DNA of 64,000 bases from Calocera cornea HHB12733. Lineage: Eukaryota > Basidiomycota > Dacrymycetes > Dacrymycetales > Dacrymycetaceae. How positions within the stretch are numbered: the stretch's first letter is position 1; the number at the start of each line of letters is the position of its first letter. The DNA is taken from positions 1-64,000 of the forward strand of contig KV424053.1 in NCBI GenBank assembly GCA_001632435.1, written 5' to 3'. Both the position numbers and the translations under genes were made by a program. A model generated the notes under the pieces. It saw only the letters and a program-made list of their open reading frames with translations. It was not told where the DNA came from and did no database searches. Positions 10,370 through 22,180 of the stretch are shown one piece after another.

Positions 10370-11277
10370 ATGTCCTACGCATCTGTCGCCGCAGAGCACA
10401 CCGACGGGCCCCAGCCGCAGGCCGACACTGGGCTGCTCAACCTCCAGCCGACCACCACCGAGCTCCCCGATGTGGAGCACAAGGTTACCCTTGTCGAGCC
10501 TGACTTCAAGGCGCACCCGCATGTGCGTGCCAGTTTTATCTGTAGCATTTGGTGCATATACTTAATTTGGTGAACAGACTGTGACCAGCGAGACGGAGGT
10601 GCACACCGGCCCGGCGCCGGAAGCTGCCCCCGCACAGCCCAAGAAGGCGGCCAAGAAGAAGGCGGCCGCATACAAGGAGAAGGCCGGGGAGTACCTCGAG
10701 GAGGCGGAGGAGGAGGCGACCCACCTCTGGGCGATCGCGAAGCAGCGCTTGCTTCAGCCTGGCGTGCTGGGCGGCCTGATTGGGCTCGTCAACGTTGGTG
10801 TTCTCGGCGGGCTCGGGTATGCGCTTTACACGCACCCGTCCCTCCGGGCGGACTACAAGAAGCTCGGCATTGCCGGTGGGGCCGTGTTTGCGCTCTTCGC
10901 TGGTGAAGGTGCGGCCGCCGAGGCGTACCGGAAGACGGACGCGGGGAAGAAGGAGGAGGCCCAGGCGCGCAAGGAGGGCGCAGCCCTCTACAGGCACGCA
11001 AAGGAGATCGTCCTCCGCCCCGGCGTGTTTGGCGGTATCCTCGGCCTGTTCAACCTCGCCGTGCTCGGCGGTGTCGGCTTTGTGGGGTACAGGCACTGGC
11101 ACGAGCCCAAGTGGGACCGCAGGATCGTCAGTGCTGTCAGCGTTGGCCTGATCGGCGTCTTCGCGGGTGAGGGGTACGTCATTATTTCTACTTCACGGTA
11201 TGGGCGTTCGCTGACGACAGCGCAGGTACGTCGCTGAGCAGTACCGGGAGAAGGAGCTGCCCAAGCACAAGAAATAA
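10370..11277 (+). CDS. Mitochondrial outer membrane protein, OM14 family
   Basis: Three exons (10370-10522, 10578-11173, 11226-11277) give 266 aa from MSYASVAAEHTDGPQ. An acidic, Ala/Lys-rich N-terminal half (PKKAAKKKAAAYKEKAGEYL) precedes the OM14 C-terminal region. That region is an internal duplication: LLQPGVLGGLIGLVNVGVLGG... FALFAGEGAAAEAYRK and VLRPGVFGGILGLFNLAVLGG... GVFAGEGYVAEQYREK. Each unit carries two hydrophobic, glycine-rich helices. OM14 is an abundant outer-membrane protein, reported in yeast as a receptor for ribosome-bound nascent chains. The protein ends LPKHKK, lysine-rich as expected for a cytosolic tail. Confidence 0.8.
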
Positions 11278-11510
11278 AGACCCCCTGCGTAAAGTTTCGG
11301 CCCCCTAAATCCCTTTTCCTCCTTCCTTACGCCAACCGGAAACGAACACTACTCCCGCTGTCCCTTTCCTTAGTGTCCTGTTGTACATGACTGGATCCGC
11401 TAGTACCGAATGATATACCTGAAACGAGCGCATATACGTGCATGAACGGCCGATTCTTATTGCTTCATTAACTGCGAACGTGGCTACCGATACATCTTCC
11501 TGCCCAGCTC

Positions 11511-12680
11511 CTATCCCAGCGCCAGCGTGAGCTCCACATCCTCCGGGATCGCCTCCTCCAGCGTCTTCCCCTTCGGCTTCCACCCCAGGGCGAACGCACG
11601 GTCCGCCTTAGTGACCGAGTTGTTGGCCGTACCGTTCAGCAGCGGCTCTTTCCCAGGCTCGATGCTCTTCGCCTCCGGGCTGTCCGTGAGGCCCTTCGCA
11701 AACAGCAGGGGAGCGAGCGTCTTGGCCACCTCGCCCCAACAGTGCCTGTTCACACTGCCCCAATAGAAGTTCGCATACGGGCTCCCGTTCTTCTCCCCAG
11801 CCTGGGTGATCGCGTGCTGCAGGACGAGCAGGTACAGCTCCTCCAGATCGTCGATATCCACATTCATCCAGATGTTCGTTCCCTCCCCGACGTAGTACGT
11901 CGTGCGGTGCTTCACGGCCGCCCGGACCATATTAGGCAGCTGTTGCGTGAGCTTGCGCACGGGCCCGCGGCCTACACCCACGATGGTCGAGGGCGCGATG
12001 ATGTGGATGTTGATCAGGTCGCGCGTATGTGCCTCGAATAGCATCAGGTCGACATCCCGGTGCGGCTCGGCGGGGTCGATCGACTTGATGTCCTCCTCGC
12101 TTGCGTCCTGCCCATATCGTCATCAGCAGCCTGTCCTGTCGCAGCGGAGAGGAGGGGAAGACGCACGTTCCACACCTTCCTGGCAAAGTCCGTGAACTTC
12201 CCGCCAGCCTTGTCAGTCACCACGCCCGTCCCGCTCGTGTGGATCAGCACAGGCTTGACCTTCCCCACGCCCGCAGCAGCACTGCGCGCCTCCATGCCCT
12301 TCACGACGGCCCTTGCAAGCTCCATCCCATCCGCGTCCGCAGCGTTCACAACGATGTCCGCCTCGCTGCTCGCGCGCTCCACCACGTCGAGCGACTCGGA
12401 CGAGCCTTGGATGACCTTCACCCCCAGCCGCTCCAGCACGGGGAAGTCCTTCTCGCTCCGCACCAGCGCGGTGTACTGGTATTTGCCCGGGTAAGCGGTC
12501 AGCAGTGCGTGCAGCACCGCGCCTGGGCCGCGAGTCAGCCGCGGTCAGCACGCGTCGGTCGGGAACGAACGCACCTCCGATGTAGCCTAGCCAGCAGGTG
12601 ATCGTGGTCAGTAACTAGGCGCAATTCTAGGCGGTGTACGCACCGGTTGCTCCGATGATGAAGATCTTATCGTAGCTCAT
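11511..12680 (-). CDS. NAD(P)-binding Rossmann-fold epimerase/NmrA-like protein
   Basis: Begins MSYDKIFIIGATG, and after a short intron continues into YIGG. This gives the GxTGxIG-type dinucleotide-binding loop of extended short-chain dehydrogenases. Later pieces are a TALVRSEKDFPVLERLGVKV strand-turn, the acidic NAADADGMELARAVVKGM segment, VLIHTSGTGVV, and the hydrophobic INIHIIAPSTIVGVGRGPV with LPNMVRAAVKHRTTYYVGEG. Such proteins in basidiomycetes act as NAD-dependent epimerase/dehydratases or redox sensors; the substrate cannot be read from sequence. Two introns are visible, and the second begins near 12180. The stop TAG is at 11511-11513. No strong link with the neighbouring genes. Confidence 0.8.
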
Positions 12681-12926
12681 GATGGTCGTTGTATGTAGAA
12701 GACGTGCCTGCCGTAAGCGTTGTCCGACGACCTGCAATGTCAGCAAAGGCGTCATTCTCCGCGGGGTGAGTCGCCCTTCGGCAGTGACGCCAAGCTCCAC
12801 AACACCGTTGAAGCGCTTCTTCTTCACGGCCACTCCCACCTTCTGTTCACTATCTACCCCTTGGTAGTAATCAATATATGATAAGCTGTTATTGTCCATT
12901 GAGTGTCCATTGCTGCATGTTTCTCT

Positions 12927-14290
12927 CTACACATCACTGGCAAACGGATGTCCCTTCACCTCTTCGGGCTCCCACTCATCAGCCTCAACATCATTTTGCA
13001 CACCGTCGGGTATCCCGCTCAGCCTTTCCGTGCTTACGCGTACGACAACCGGCATGGCGTACATCTCCGGACTTCCGCTCCTGCTCCTGCTGCCTTTGCC
13101 GTACCACACCGGGGTAGTGGGGATGGAGTCAGGGCGGATGCCGTTGCGCGGGCGGCCCGGCACGCGTTCTGGAGCAACCTGAACATGACTCGCTTGTCGC
13201 GCGGGTTGGCTCACACCGGCTTGAAAGTTACTCGGGGTGGACTGAAGCTTGGATGCGTGCGACGCTACGCGGGTGATGATACTGCAGAAGGTCTACGCAC
13301 ACAGAGCTTCAATTAATCAGCATACCAAATAGGATAGAAACTCACGATCGCGACGATCGGTACCACCGCCTCCATCACGATGAAGAATGCCGTGTTCGCG
13401 CTCACGAACAGGAGCACCATCGTGAGCATCGTCGCGACATACGCACCAGCGCTGTCCAGCACGATCCTCACTACCGGAAGGAGGCTCCACTGTGCCCCGC
13501 CGGCGGCGGCCGCGCCTCGAACAAGACGGTCAGTGCGGACCAGCCTGAATCCAATCAGGGAGGAGGTGACGAGCGGCTGGAGGGTCAGCAGCGCAAGGAA
13601 GGCCGTGATGAGCGCGTCTACACGGATAGCGTTGTATTCGGGCGGCGACACTGAACCTTCGCTGTGGGTGAGCATGAAGCTCAGTGAGACGGCGGACGTC
13701 GCTAGCAGCGAATGAGCATGGCGCTATATAAAAGGTGCAATGGCACGCACTGATGCTCCCCACGAAGATGAGCGCTGGGAGAAGCAGGACTCTCCAGGAG
13801 CGATTCCATACCATATAAAGGCGATAGATCTATCTCGTTATCAGTCTCGATCAAGGATTGCGATTAGCAATCACGAACGTTAAACATGTCTCCGACGACC
13901 GTCTGCAAGGTGAAGACGATGAACTTGCCCGCCGTCGCTTTGTCGTTAAGCTGGTTGAAGTAGTTGTTCGGCCCGTTGGGGACCATCTCATTGTCGATAA
14001 ACCCAAGGAATGCCCTCGCGAGGTTGAGAACTATACACAGTCTTGCTCGTCAGCAAGCTATGCCGTATCGACATAGTGTTAAAGCTAAACTCACAGATAT
14101 GTACTGTAGCCAGCAAGGTCATGAGCGTCGCAGCCAGGAGCATAGACTTGTTGATTCCCCTGCCATCCCGGTTGTGCAGGATGATGTAGACCGCAAAGCA
14201 GAAGAGCGGGATGACTGCGCCGTACAGTATACTCTCCAGCCATATGGAGACAAGAGACGCCTGGTCTAGCGGAAGGCTGAGGTTTGCCAT
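12927..14290 (-). CDS. 7-TM membrane protein paralogue B, intact
   Basis: Starts MANLSLPLDQASLVSIWLES and reads through helix 1 (ILYGAVIPLFCFAVYIIL) and helix 2 (MLLAATLMTLLATVHI). After an intron comes VLNLARAFLGFIDNEMVPNG, then LQTVVGDMFN. A second intron ends at AGATAG, giving IYRLYMVWNRSWRVLLLPAL, the family signature. Later helices include LITAFLALLTLQPLVTSSLI and VATMLTMVLLFVSANTAFFI. The last intron ends at GCGTAG and leads to TFCSIITRVASHASKLQ plus a long hydrophilic cytosolic tail ending GHPFASDV. All joins keep frame, unlike paralogues A and C. Function unknown. Confidence 0.72.
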
Positions 14291-15715
14291 TCGAAAAGTT
14301 GCAGTACAATACAGTCGAAACGACAGCGGGCGAGCAAGCACTATCCAGCAGCGAGAGCTGCCTCTCTCCCAGAGCAACTCAGCTTCAAATAAGTATGCTC
14401 TCTGGTTGGGAAGCACTCTGGTTGGCCATAGCTGGCGGACCGGTGGTTGCCTCTCGTGAGTGTTGGTCCATTCTTGTGGATGCACGGATAGCGTGGAAGT
14501 AGCGCTCGTGTATCCTTCCTGTTTGCGACGAACACCTGATGTCACTTTGCCGCACTCCACAACACAGTTGCTGCAGAGATGTCCACGGATCAGCACAGCG
14601 AAGGCGAGCCGGGAGCGGTCGAGGGTCGTGTGCAGAGTGACACGGGCATGCGCTGGCAGTAGTAGCAAGCGTTGGCGACTGGATCCACGCAGCTCGGGTA
14701 GAGAAGCATCGGGTAGAGAAGCCGACCAGGCTTCGACGCATCAGAGCAAACTCACGGGATTATACAGGGAGGAAATACCTGCATCTTCCGTTCATCACAA
14801 TGCGTAGCACTTCCCGTGCCTAGTTAAGGGCAGCTCCTCCGCCAGTCCAGTGCCAAGACTCAGGATCCAGTTTGCGGACCCCCCTGGGGACTTCGTCTCC
14901 AGCGAATACCTTTTTGCGCCTATTTCATGAGCTTGTTTATCATGGCGCTTGTATGGATACTAACTACAGGTAGTCCGTACTGATCGAGCGTTTCGACATG
15001 GATTAGCTGGCTATTCCACATCATTCTCGCCCTTGAAGCCGTTCACTAATAAAATCTCTTCTGCACCGAGTTCTCCAGCAGTCGTCTCTGTCGGCAGCAT
15101 CGTCGAGCTCCTTAGAGGTCCAACTGACAACGGGGTGGACCCACTTTCGCTGCAAGACTATAATGAAGGCCCTTCTTCATCAGCAAATTCCAATTTGCTC
15201 CAGGAGATAGCGCGCTGCTCCATTTGATTTGGGGAGCGGCAAGGAACAGACCCTTGTCTCCGGAGGCACGGGGAGCTCTCTTCCAGCTTTGTCCCCTTTT
15301 GGGTGGCAGTGTCCAATCACGTGCAGCTTGCTTTGAAGCCCTGACGCGCGACTTTTGACGTGTCAGTCGTGACTTTGCATCTTGCCAGCTTTGTCCTCCG
15401 TCTCTTTTGGCAGAGCTTTGAGAGGTATGTATCACTGTATATTGTCTTGTGACCCAAGCTGACACCTGTTCTTAGATTTTGCACTTGCATAGCACAGTAT
15501 GTCTTTCTCTGCGCAGTTGACACATTGTTGATTTCATTTCAGGCTGTATCTATTCTGCCTGCCGCTCTGTAATATGGTGCGCACCTTGTTCAGATTTCAT
15601 GTCCACAGTTACTGATTAAACATAGATATGAGCACCACATACATACTGGTAGGAACCTGTGGTAGTTTGTACCATATATGTATAGAAATGAGCATATGTA
15701 AATATATGCGAGACT
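14291..15715. other. Intergenic, no gene recognised
   Basis: A 1.4-kb stretch between paralogues B and C, both on the minus strand. A 64-aa plus-strand ORF at 15033-15227 and a few other short ORFs have no recognisable features. Possibly a decayed gene, but I cannot support one. Confidence 0.4.
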
Positions 15716-17134
15716 TCAGAGTGCGTGGGAGCTGCCAGGAGCATAAGAGCTGGGGAGACGTAGGAGCTGCATGCAGGGTCCAGGAGCACTCTGGACCGCT
15801 CTAGAGAGGGGACCTGCCTCATAGTGCTCCCAAACTCCCTGCAGCTCTAGAGACATCTGGATCCGGCTCCGAATTCGCTGATGTTGTACCGCTGCGAGTC
15901 GGGAGCCGAGCGAATGAACTCCGATCCTGGTTGTCAAGCCACAGAAGATCTGCATGGAATCGGTACGTAAATCAGTCCAGTGTCTGAGAAATGTCACCCA
16001 CCAGTGGCTGATATACTCACTCAGTGTCAACAGATAACAATCGTGGAGTAATGCACTTACCACGATGGGAACGATGATATTCGAGGCTATGTCGAACGCG
16101 GTTGCGCTAATCCACCACAGAGCGGCGAGGATCGTGACAGCAGCCACGTATATCCCCGCTGACTCCTTAATCATCTTAATGATTGGTCTGAAACTCGATT
16201 GTTGATCTACACCATAAGGCGAGGCTCGTTTATCCATCACTGACAAGCGCAAGACAATGAGCCCTGATGTCACCACGGTCTGCAGAAGAGTGATTGCAGC
16301 AAAGATGATAAGCGTAATATTCTTTCATCATCGTGAGTATCAACTCCTCAGCAAGATATATATGGACGCGCTCACCGCATCTTCTTGTGTTTGTTTCCAG
16401 GATGAGAAGATGCTATAAAGACATCCGCAGACTGCCATTGGATGAACGTGTTTCGACTGACAAGCACATTTTGCATACCGAGGTAGAAGATGAACAGAAT
16501 GATGGGGAACAGGGTTGCACGGTAGCTTCTGTCCCAGACAAGCCACAAACGGTAGAGCTAGGCAGGGCATGTCAGAAGGTAGCTGGCATAGTCGAGGCGC
16601 AAGTCACGTTGACCGCATCTCCCACCACAACTTGCGCAATGCTCAAAATACGTTGAGGCAGGCATAAGCGTGTTCCGCAAGTTGCATAGTTTTCTGTCAT
16701 GACGCTGGAGAAATTTATTCCTGAGATACTCGGGCGTCAGAAGGACGACAATAGTAAGATGTGCCTGCAGACCGAGACATGTTGTAGCAAGCAACATCAT
16801 AAGCGTTGTAGCCCCAAGGATAGGCTAAAACAGCATGTTAGATTTGGGAGGGTGTGCCGGAATACTGGAAACCACCATGTTCATCGGCTGTCCAGTTCTA
16901 GCTTGAAGAAGAACCGTGATGGTAGATCAGAAGAGCATGGCGGCCGCGCCTAAGTCTAAGATTAGATGGTCCACATGGGAATTGTACACAACACTGACCA
17001 TAGAATATTCCCTACGAGAAATGGGTTGCTTAGATTGTTGAGCGACTCAAGGGCCAAGGCCGGAGCCTGCTTACCTCTATCCACGCTCCTAGAAAACCCA
17101 ATTGCGAAGGTGTGAGAGCTGGTACTACACCCAT
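15716..17134 (-). pseudogene. 7-TM membrane protein paralogue C, with nonsense codon
   Basis: Starts MGVVPALTPSQLGFLGAWIE, and an intron leads to GIFYG. The next exon reads MLF-stop-STITVLLQARTG, where paralogue A has MLFWSTVAVLLRARSG, so a TGG tryptophan has become TGA (16927-16929). Downstream pieces still match: TLMMLLATTCLG, then AQVVVGDAVN (now in another frame), LYRLWLVWDRSYRATLFPI, LIVLRLSVMDKRAS and IFCGLTTRIGVHSLGSRLAA, ending at 15716. Stop plus frame change suggests a pseudogene. A sequencing error or an unusual exon is the alternative. The longest clean ORF is the 3' part. Confidence 0.65.
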
Positions 17135-17721
17135 TTTTGACGAGGACTTTTGCGTGTGACTGCTTCAGCTTTGGTCCTACTGTACTCGGCTCATCCGCTG
17201 TGCTCATTGGTAGAGCAAAGGGCCACTCGGTCGTACAATCGGTAGAGGATGCAGCTCCATTCCGTAGCAAAATTTCTCTGCTTATGCAGTCCCAACTTCG
17301 TGTGCTGGCATACGTCGGCCACGTCATTCGTGCAGGTATTGGGGTCATGTTCTGATCCACCGCTGCGGTGCCGACCAAGGACCGGTACCTCGGCCACGGC
17401 ATCAATGCCGTCTAAACGTGCCCGCACAGTCCATGTATGTTGCACTGATGGGTGGGGAGGGAGTTCCTGCTCCACTGGTGTCCCATAGAGGTACACGATG
17501 AGTACAGTGGTGTAACGTCGGCTCAGTGCTGCGCGTGAAGGTGCGGGCCAGGAAGAACTCGCGACATCTCAGAAGACGGATCCGCATTGCATGGTACAAC
17601 GATTACCAATAAGTGCGCCGGGCCAAGACACGCACATGTTGCGGGCTGTATAGACACATCACACCTTTATACCTATACCAAGACCTAACCAATGACTAAA
17701 GGGGATACATATTACAGTTGT
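17135..17721. other. Intergenic, no gene seen
   Basis: Between the start of paralogue C and the stop of the SEA4 gene, both on the minus strand. It must hold the promoter of paralogue C and the 3' flank of SEA4. No repeat or conserved ORF was noticed. Confidence 0.5.
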
Positions 17722-20700
17722 TCAATCCATGCTCGGATCGGCACATCTACAAGTACAATCTGCCACCGCACATACTTCATGACCCTTCCCGTCAGGTCGT
17801 CCAGTGCCATGGAACCAATCCAAAATATGAGCAGCATGACCTCCATGGCGACACGTCATGCAAAATACCATGCCGCTGTCCAAGGTATCTGAATGAAAGC
17901 TCAGTCGTATGAAGCCGACGGAAAAGTTAAACGTCTGACCTCGAATCTGGTTATCCATTCGTAGCCCAGCGTCACGTACGAAGTCCGAAGGCATGCCGAC
18001 CGGCATGAGACATATAGAGCAGTTGGGTAGCTTGCTTTTGCAACTCGGGCAAAAGTTGACCTGAAAGTCAAGGGAGTTAGTTATTCTAATACATCCCAGA
18101 AGATAAGAGCTCGTACAAGTGGCCGCTCCTCTTTTCCCGGCTGAATGACTGGCAAAGGCGCGTTGGGGTTGACGATCTTTCCACAGAAATGACACCGGAT
18201 CATCACTTGTCGCTCAGTCCATTCATATGGCTCCAGTTCATGCTGCTCGATAGCGTCTTGTATCATTCGACCTCGTTCAATGTCAAATTGGCATCGTTCA
18301 TGGAACAATCTCCAACGATCAAGAAGATCGTGGTAAGCTTCCACCCAGCGGTCGATCCGAGAGTCGCTTCTCAACGATGGTGACGCGAGCGTTCCGAGTA
18401 TAGCCGCCGTCTGAACGTCGCCATGGAAATCCACGTACGCCTGCAACAAATCCACACCGGGAGCAGTAAGGCCTGTTATTAAGAGAGCATCTATGTGCCC
18501 CTTCGACCCTTTGCGTTTGCTGAGCCTATGGAGCCATGAGGAAATCTAGGAAGTAGTGAGTAACTTGCTCCTCTGACTTGCAGCGCTCAAGCCATACCTG
18601 ATCATCGTGAAGAAACAGGAAAGCAATGCCAAGCCTGTCCTTCAGTGGCAGTGATTGTTCATCTAAAACGTCGAGCCAGCCATCCGTGACCATGTATTGA
18701 AGCAGAGTTCGCAGATACGGATCTTGAGTTCGCACAATAAGCTTTTCACATTGATCTCTCCAACGTTGTGTTCGAGAATCAATTGCCCCATCGGGATCCT
18801 TATCCCGCTGATCGTCAAACCCAGCCACAGCCGCAGAAAAGGCGCGGCACTGCTCGTCTGTGTCGGTGTCAAACACGTGCGTCAAGTGCAAATTGTCTTC
18901 TCGTACCTCCGCTCCGCATGAGAATGTCGACCGCCTTGTTCACATTATGAGTGAAAAGTGACCAGCAAGCAGCTTTCGCATGTTGGCCGGTTTCCTCCCA
19001 TCTGCACATCAAGGGAATGAGCATCATTGTGGCTTGGGCCGAAGGCCACCTACTCATGCATTGCATGGAAGAGTTCCTCGTCGCTTAAGCACCAACCGCA
19101 GAGTGATAGAGCTAGAAGGCGGCGGTTGCGGTGCGTGCTTGATGCAAGATGCGATATTTGTTTGTTCCCTAGCTTTGCAAGGGAGACCATACGCGAGATG
19201 GCTTCGTCAAAGTCGCCGTGAGACGCGTCGAATGGTGAATCGCTTCGTCGTGGGAACGGATAGTGAGGGGCATCGGGACTTGAATAAGGCGTCTCGCTTG
19301 GTGGCTTCGCACCATCGAATCCATCCCAAATTCCCATCACCCCGTGAACCGAGAAATCAAATCCCAGGGCGCGTATATTCTCAGGCGACGATTCACCGAT
19401 CAGAGCGGCATGGTGTTCTGCAAGGCATTAAGCAAACATCGCGGCATCGACAATGTACTTCGTACCTTCAATCCAGATCCACAGATCATGCAGGTACTCT
19501 GAATCCTGGTTTTCGTCGTTGGAAACAATATTTGCATTGTCTCTTGCCTTCAAACATAGTCAAGATTGATCCGTTAAAAGGGTGCCAGAATGAGGTACTT
19601 ACACTCTCTAGCCCATAACCTAGCTTTGCTCGGCGCAGCATGGTCAAACCGATGTCACCACCAAGCACTCGGTCTACGGTTCCCGAGGATCTTCTACGTC
19701 TCCTACGGGTTGGGGGGACTGAGTCTCTGACTGGTTCCGGTTCCTCTGTGGGGCCTGCCAATGCGGGTACGGAGGTAGCCTCCGCCATGATTGTCGACGT
19801 AGAGGGCAAAGCTCGTAAAGGTGGTCTAGGCGTTGCAGTTCCATCCGTATCCCGAGTAGGAGAGGCGGCACTACGCGATAACGGTGCCCGAGGTAGCGAA
19901 GCGGGACTGTCACCTCGCCCAACCAGCGCCGAAGGACGGAGATGTGTACGGCTCGATATTCTTGTTATAGTCCTTCGTCCGTTGAGGCGGTCGTCCAGAG
20001 CGCTACCGTTCACTGCCACCGATGGGTTCCCCCTCGAGATTCCGTTCGTCCGAAGTGAGGGGGGAACAGTGGGCGGATCCGTGGACGGCACAGGTTGCCA
20101 GACACGCAGTGAGGACTCGCTAGCAACAGCCAAGTGTCCGCCTGAGCCCCATATGTGTTGACAGAAGGAAGTGAGGGGCTTGATGTCAATGTTGCGTCCT
20201 TCCTTCCCAAGAGTCACGACGTGAGCAGAGCTGTTCGTGGGGGAACCATGCGGTACGAAAGCGAAGGAAGTGATCGGATATATGACTGGCACACCTGCGT
20301 CCTGAATCAGCGAAGTATGCAAAACACACGATGTGCACTTACTCTTTTTCGCGCCAACGAGGATAGGAGGATTGGGAAGATAGATACCGGAGCCACCAGA
20401 TATGGAGTAATCGGTGGTGGAGGCAATGGAGGCTACCGACTGAGATCGAGCCCGCTCACTTTTGCTCTCGTCTGACGAAGCCGGCCTTTCTTCAGCAGGC
20501 CGCTCGCTGGTTGCGATGTTCCAGATGCGTAGAGTTGTGCTGTCCCTAGCAAGAGACACCAGCGTGCCTCGGTGCGTCGGCGACCAAGCGATTGAGGATA
20601 TTGTTCGATGCCGATTTCCATCGCGAGGGTCAACATCATTGAGGTAGAGCACGGGGTCAGTTAACCGGCGCCGATCCCAGACGCATACTCTCGAGTCGTC

Positions 20701-21622
20701 GCCATAACTGGCAAACATATTGTTGTCGAACGGGTCGAAACACAGCCCGTTCGCCCACTTCGTGCTCCAGAATTGCGAATAACCCGTGGCGGCAACATTG
20801 TCGCGCAAATCGTAGAGTCGAATGTACTTTTGGGACATGCCCGCCAGAACCAGTGTATGTGTCGCAGGTACCCAGCTGATTGAATGAACCAGTTCCGCAG
20901 AAGCGTAAGCCTGCAGAGCTGGGGTTTCTCCCTTGAAGGAGGATCCGGAGCCTCGCTGATTCAGCAATGGCTGAGGTCGGATAGATGGCGAGGGTATTCG
21001 AGAAGGTCCAAGAGATGTGGAGGAGTGTTCAACATCGAAGATGATCAAGCTACTCTCGTTTCGGACCTTGTCGAGGCCGACAGCAAGATAGTTGGGATCT
21101 ACCGTGGAGAATGCAAGTGCATGGCAGGCTCGTTGTGCTTTCGGTGTCAATGAGACAGTCCTGACGGCATCGACATGATTGCGCCTATCGGCTGCTGCTG
21201 CATTGCCAGGATTAAGACGCATAAGCTCGACTCTGCCGCTGCTGAGGCCGACGGCGACAAGGTCTTGGTAAACCATGCTTGGTGACCATGCCAGCGCCTG
21301 AAATGGTCAGCGATTCCGTCACAGGTGCCTTTCATGCACACCTTACCTTCATATATTGTAGGTCCGTTTGCACAGTGACCAGCTTGATCCTGCCTTCCTA
21401 TAAAGGTGTCAGCGTCCGGATAACGAGTTCCTAGCACAATGGACGCACATCGGGCACCCACTCGTACATCTTCACATCAGTCCCGCCTCCAACAATAAAC
21501 CTGGACAATCATAAGCAGGCGCCCTCTCATCTCTCTCGTATGTCTGCGGACCGATCGGTACCCCTGGGATCCCATATCACCTGGTCCAGCCGCCTCGTCC
21601 CCTGCACTTTCTCGCTCGCGCT
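17722..21622 (-). CDS. SEA4: SEA/GATOR2 complex subunit SEA4 (Mio/WDR59-class WD40 protein)
   Basis: The N-terminal exons read FIVGGGTDVKMYEWVPD, EGRIKLVTVQTDLQYMK and ALAWSPSMVYQDLVAVGLSS. A WD40 propeller follows with KYIRLYDLRDN, FDPFDNNMFASYGDDSRVCV and SIAWSPTHRGTLVSLARD, as in Mio/SEA4. The middle (PYSSPDAPHYPFPRR, ALSLCGWCLSD, WEETGQHAKAACWSLFTHNV) is the alpha-helical solenoid. The C-terminus is a RING-like zinc domain: CPSCKSKLPNCSICL, then CMTCRHGGHAAHILDWFHG and EVCAVADCTCRC. The protein acts on the vacuole/lysosome membrane in amino-acid control of TORC1. Many short introns. The true start is unclear: upstream KVQGTRRLDQVIWDPR is in style, but I find no ATG joined to it. Confidence 0.85.
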
Positions 21623-21858
21623 ACGAGAGCAACCGTGTCAGATCGAGCTCTCTGTTCATACGATATCCACATACGTTGAGAACATTGCGGATTTCACTGC
21701 TGTCTTGTGGCCATGGGCGTGGGCGTGGTCGGAGACTCCTTCCACCCGAGCTGCTTGCTCACTGTCATGAGCTCACCGTCTAAAGCCTCCGCTGTCCCTA
21801 TGCGCGTCTGCCAGACGACGCGTGAGGCGCTGAACGCGTCCCTTGAACACGCACCATC

Positions 21859-22180
21859 ATGGACAACCCTCACGAGGAACGACAGGCCGTCCTGCTAGAG
21901 CGTATCATTAAAAATGTGGTATGTAGGACTGCTGGAAGGCCAACAAACCACTGCTAATACTCATACAGGAGAAGTGCAATGAAGCTATCCTGGAGATGAA
22001 CCACTGCGCGAACGTAGGGCCTACAGCGTTGCCCTCCTAGAGCATCCGACTGAAGGTCATTTACAGGAGATTGCTGTTGGGCATATGGACACTGCCATTG
22101 CTGCCAACCTCTTCACGAACTATAGCAAGAATGTGCGATACAACCTAGAGGCTATCGGGATAATGCCCGAGTCCAAGTAA
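21859..22180 (+). CDS. DAD4: DASH complex subunit DAD4
   Basis: Exons 21859-21918, 21969-22013 and 22067-22180 join to exactly 72 aa, the usual DAD4 length. The protein begins MDNPHEERQAVLLERIIKNV, followed by EKCNEAILEMNHC and the family's second helix MDTAIAANLFTNYSKNVRYN, ending IMPESK. DAD4 is a small helical subunit of the DASH/Dam1 ring that couples kinetochores to spindle microtubules. The match is clear over the full length. Introns are 50 and 53 nt. The gene is divergent from SEA4. Confidence 0.95.

Noticed and set aside
12903..13316. 137-aa plus-strand ORF
   Set aside because: The opposite strand is the last exon of paralogue B, joined in frame by a good intron (TFCSIITRVASHAS), which explains the sequence better.
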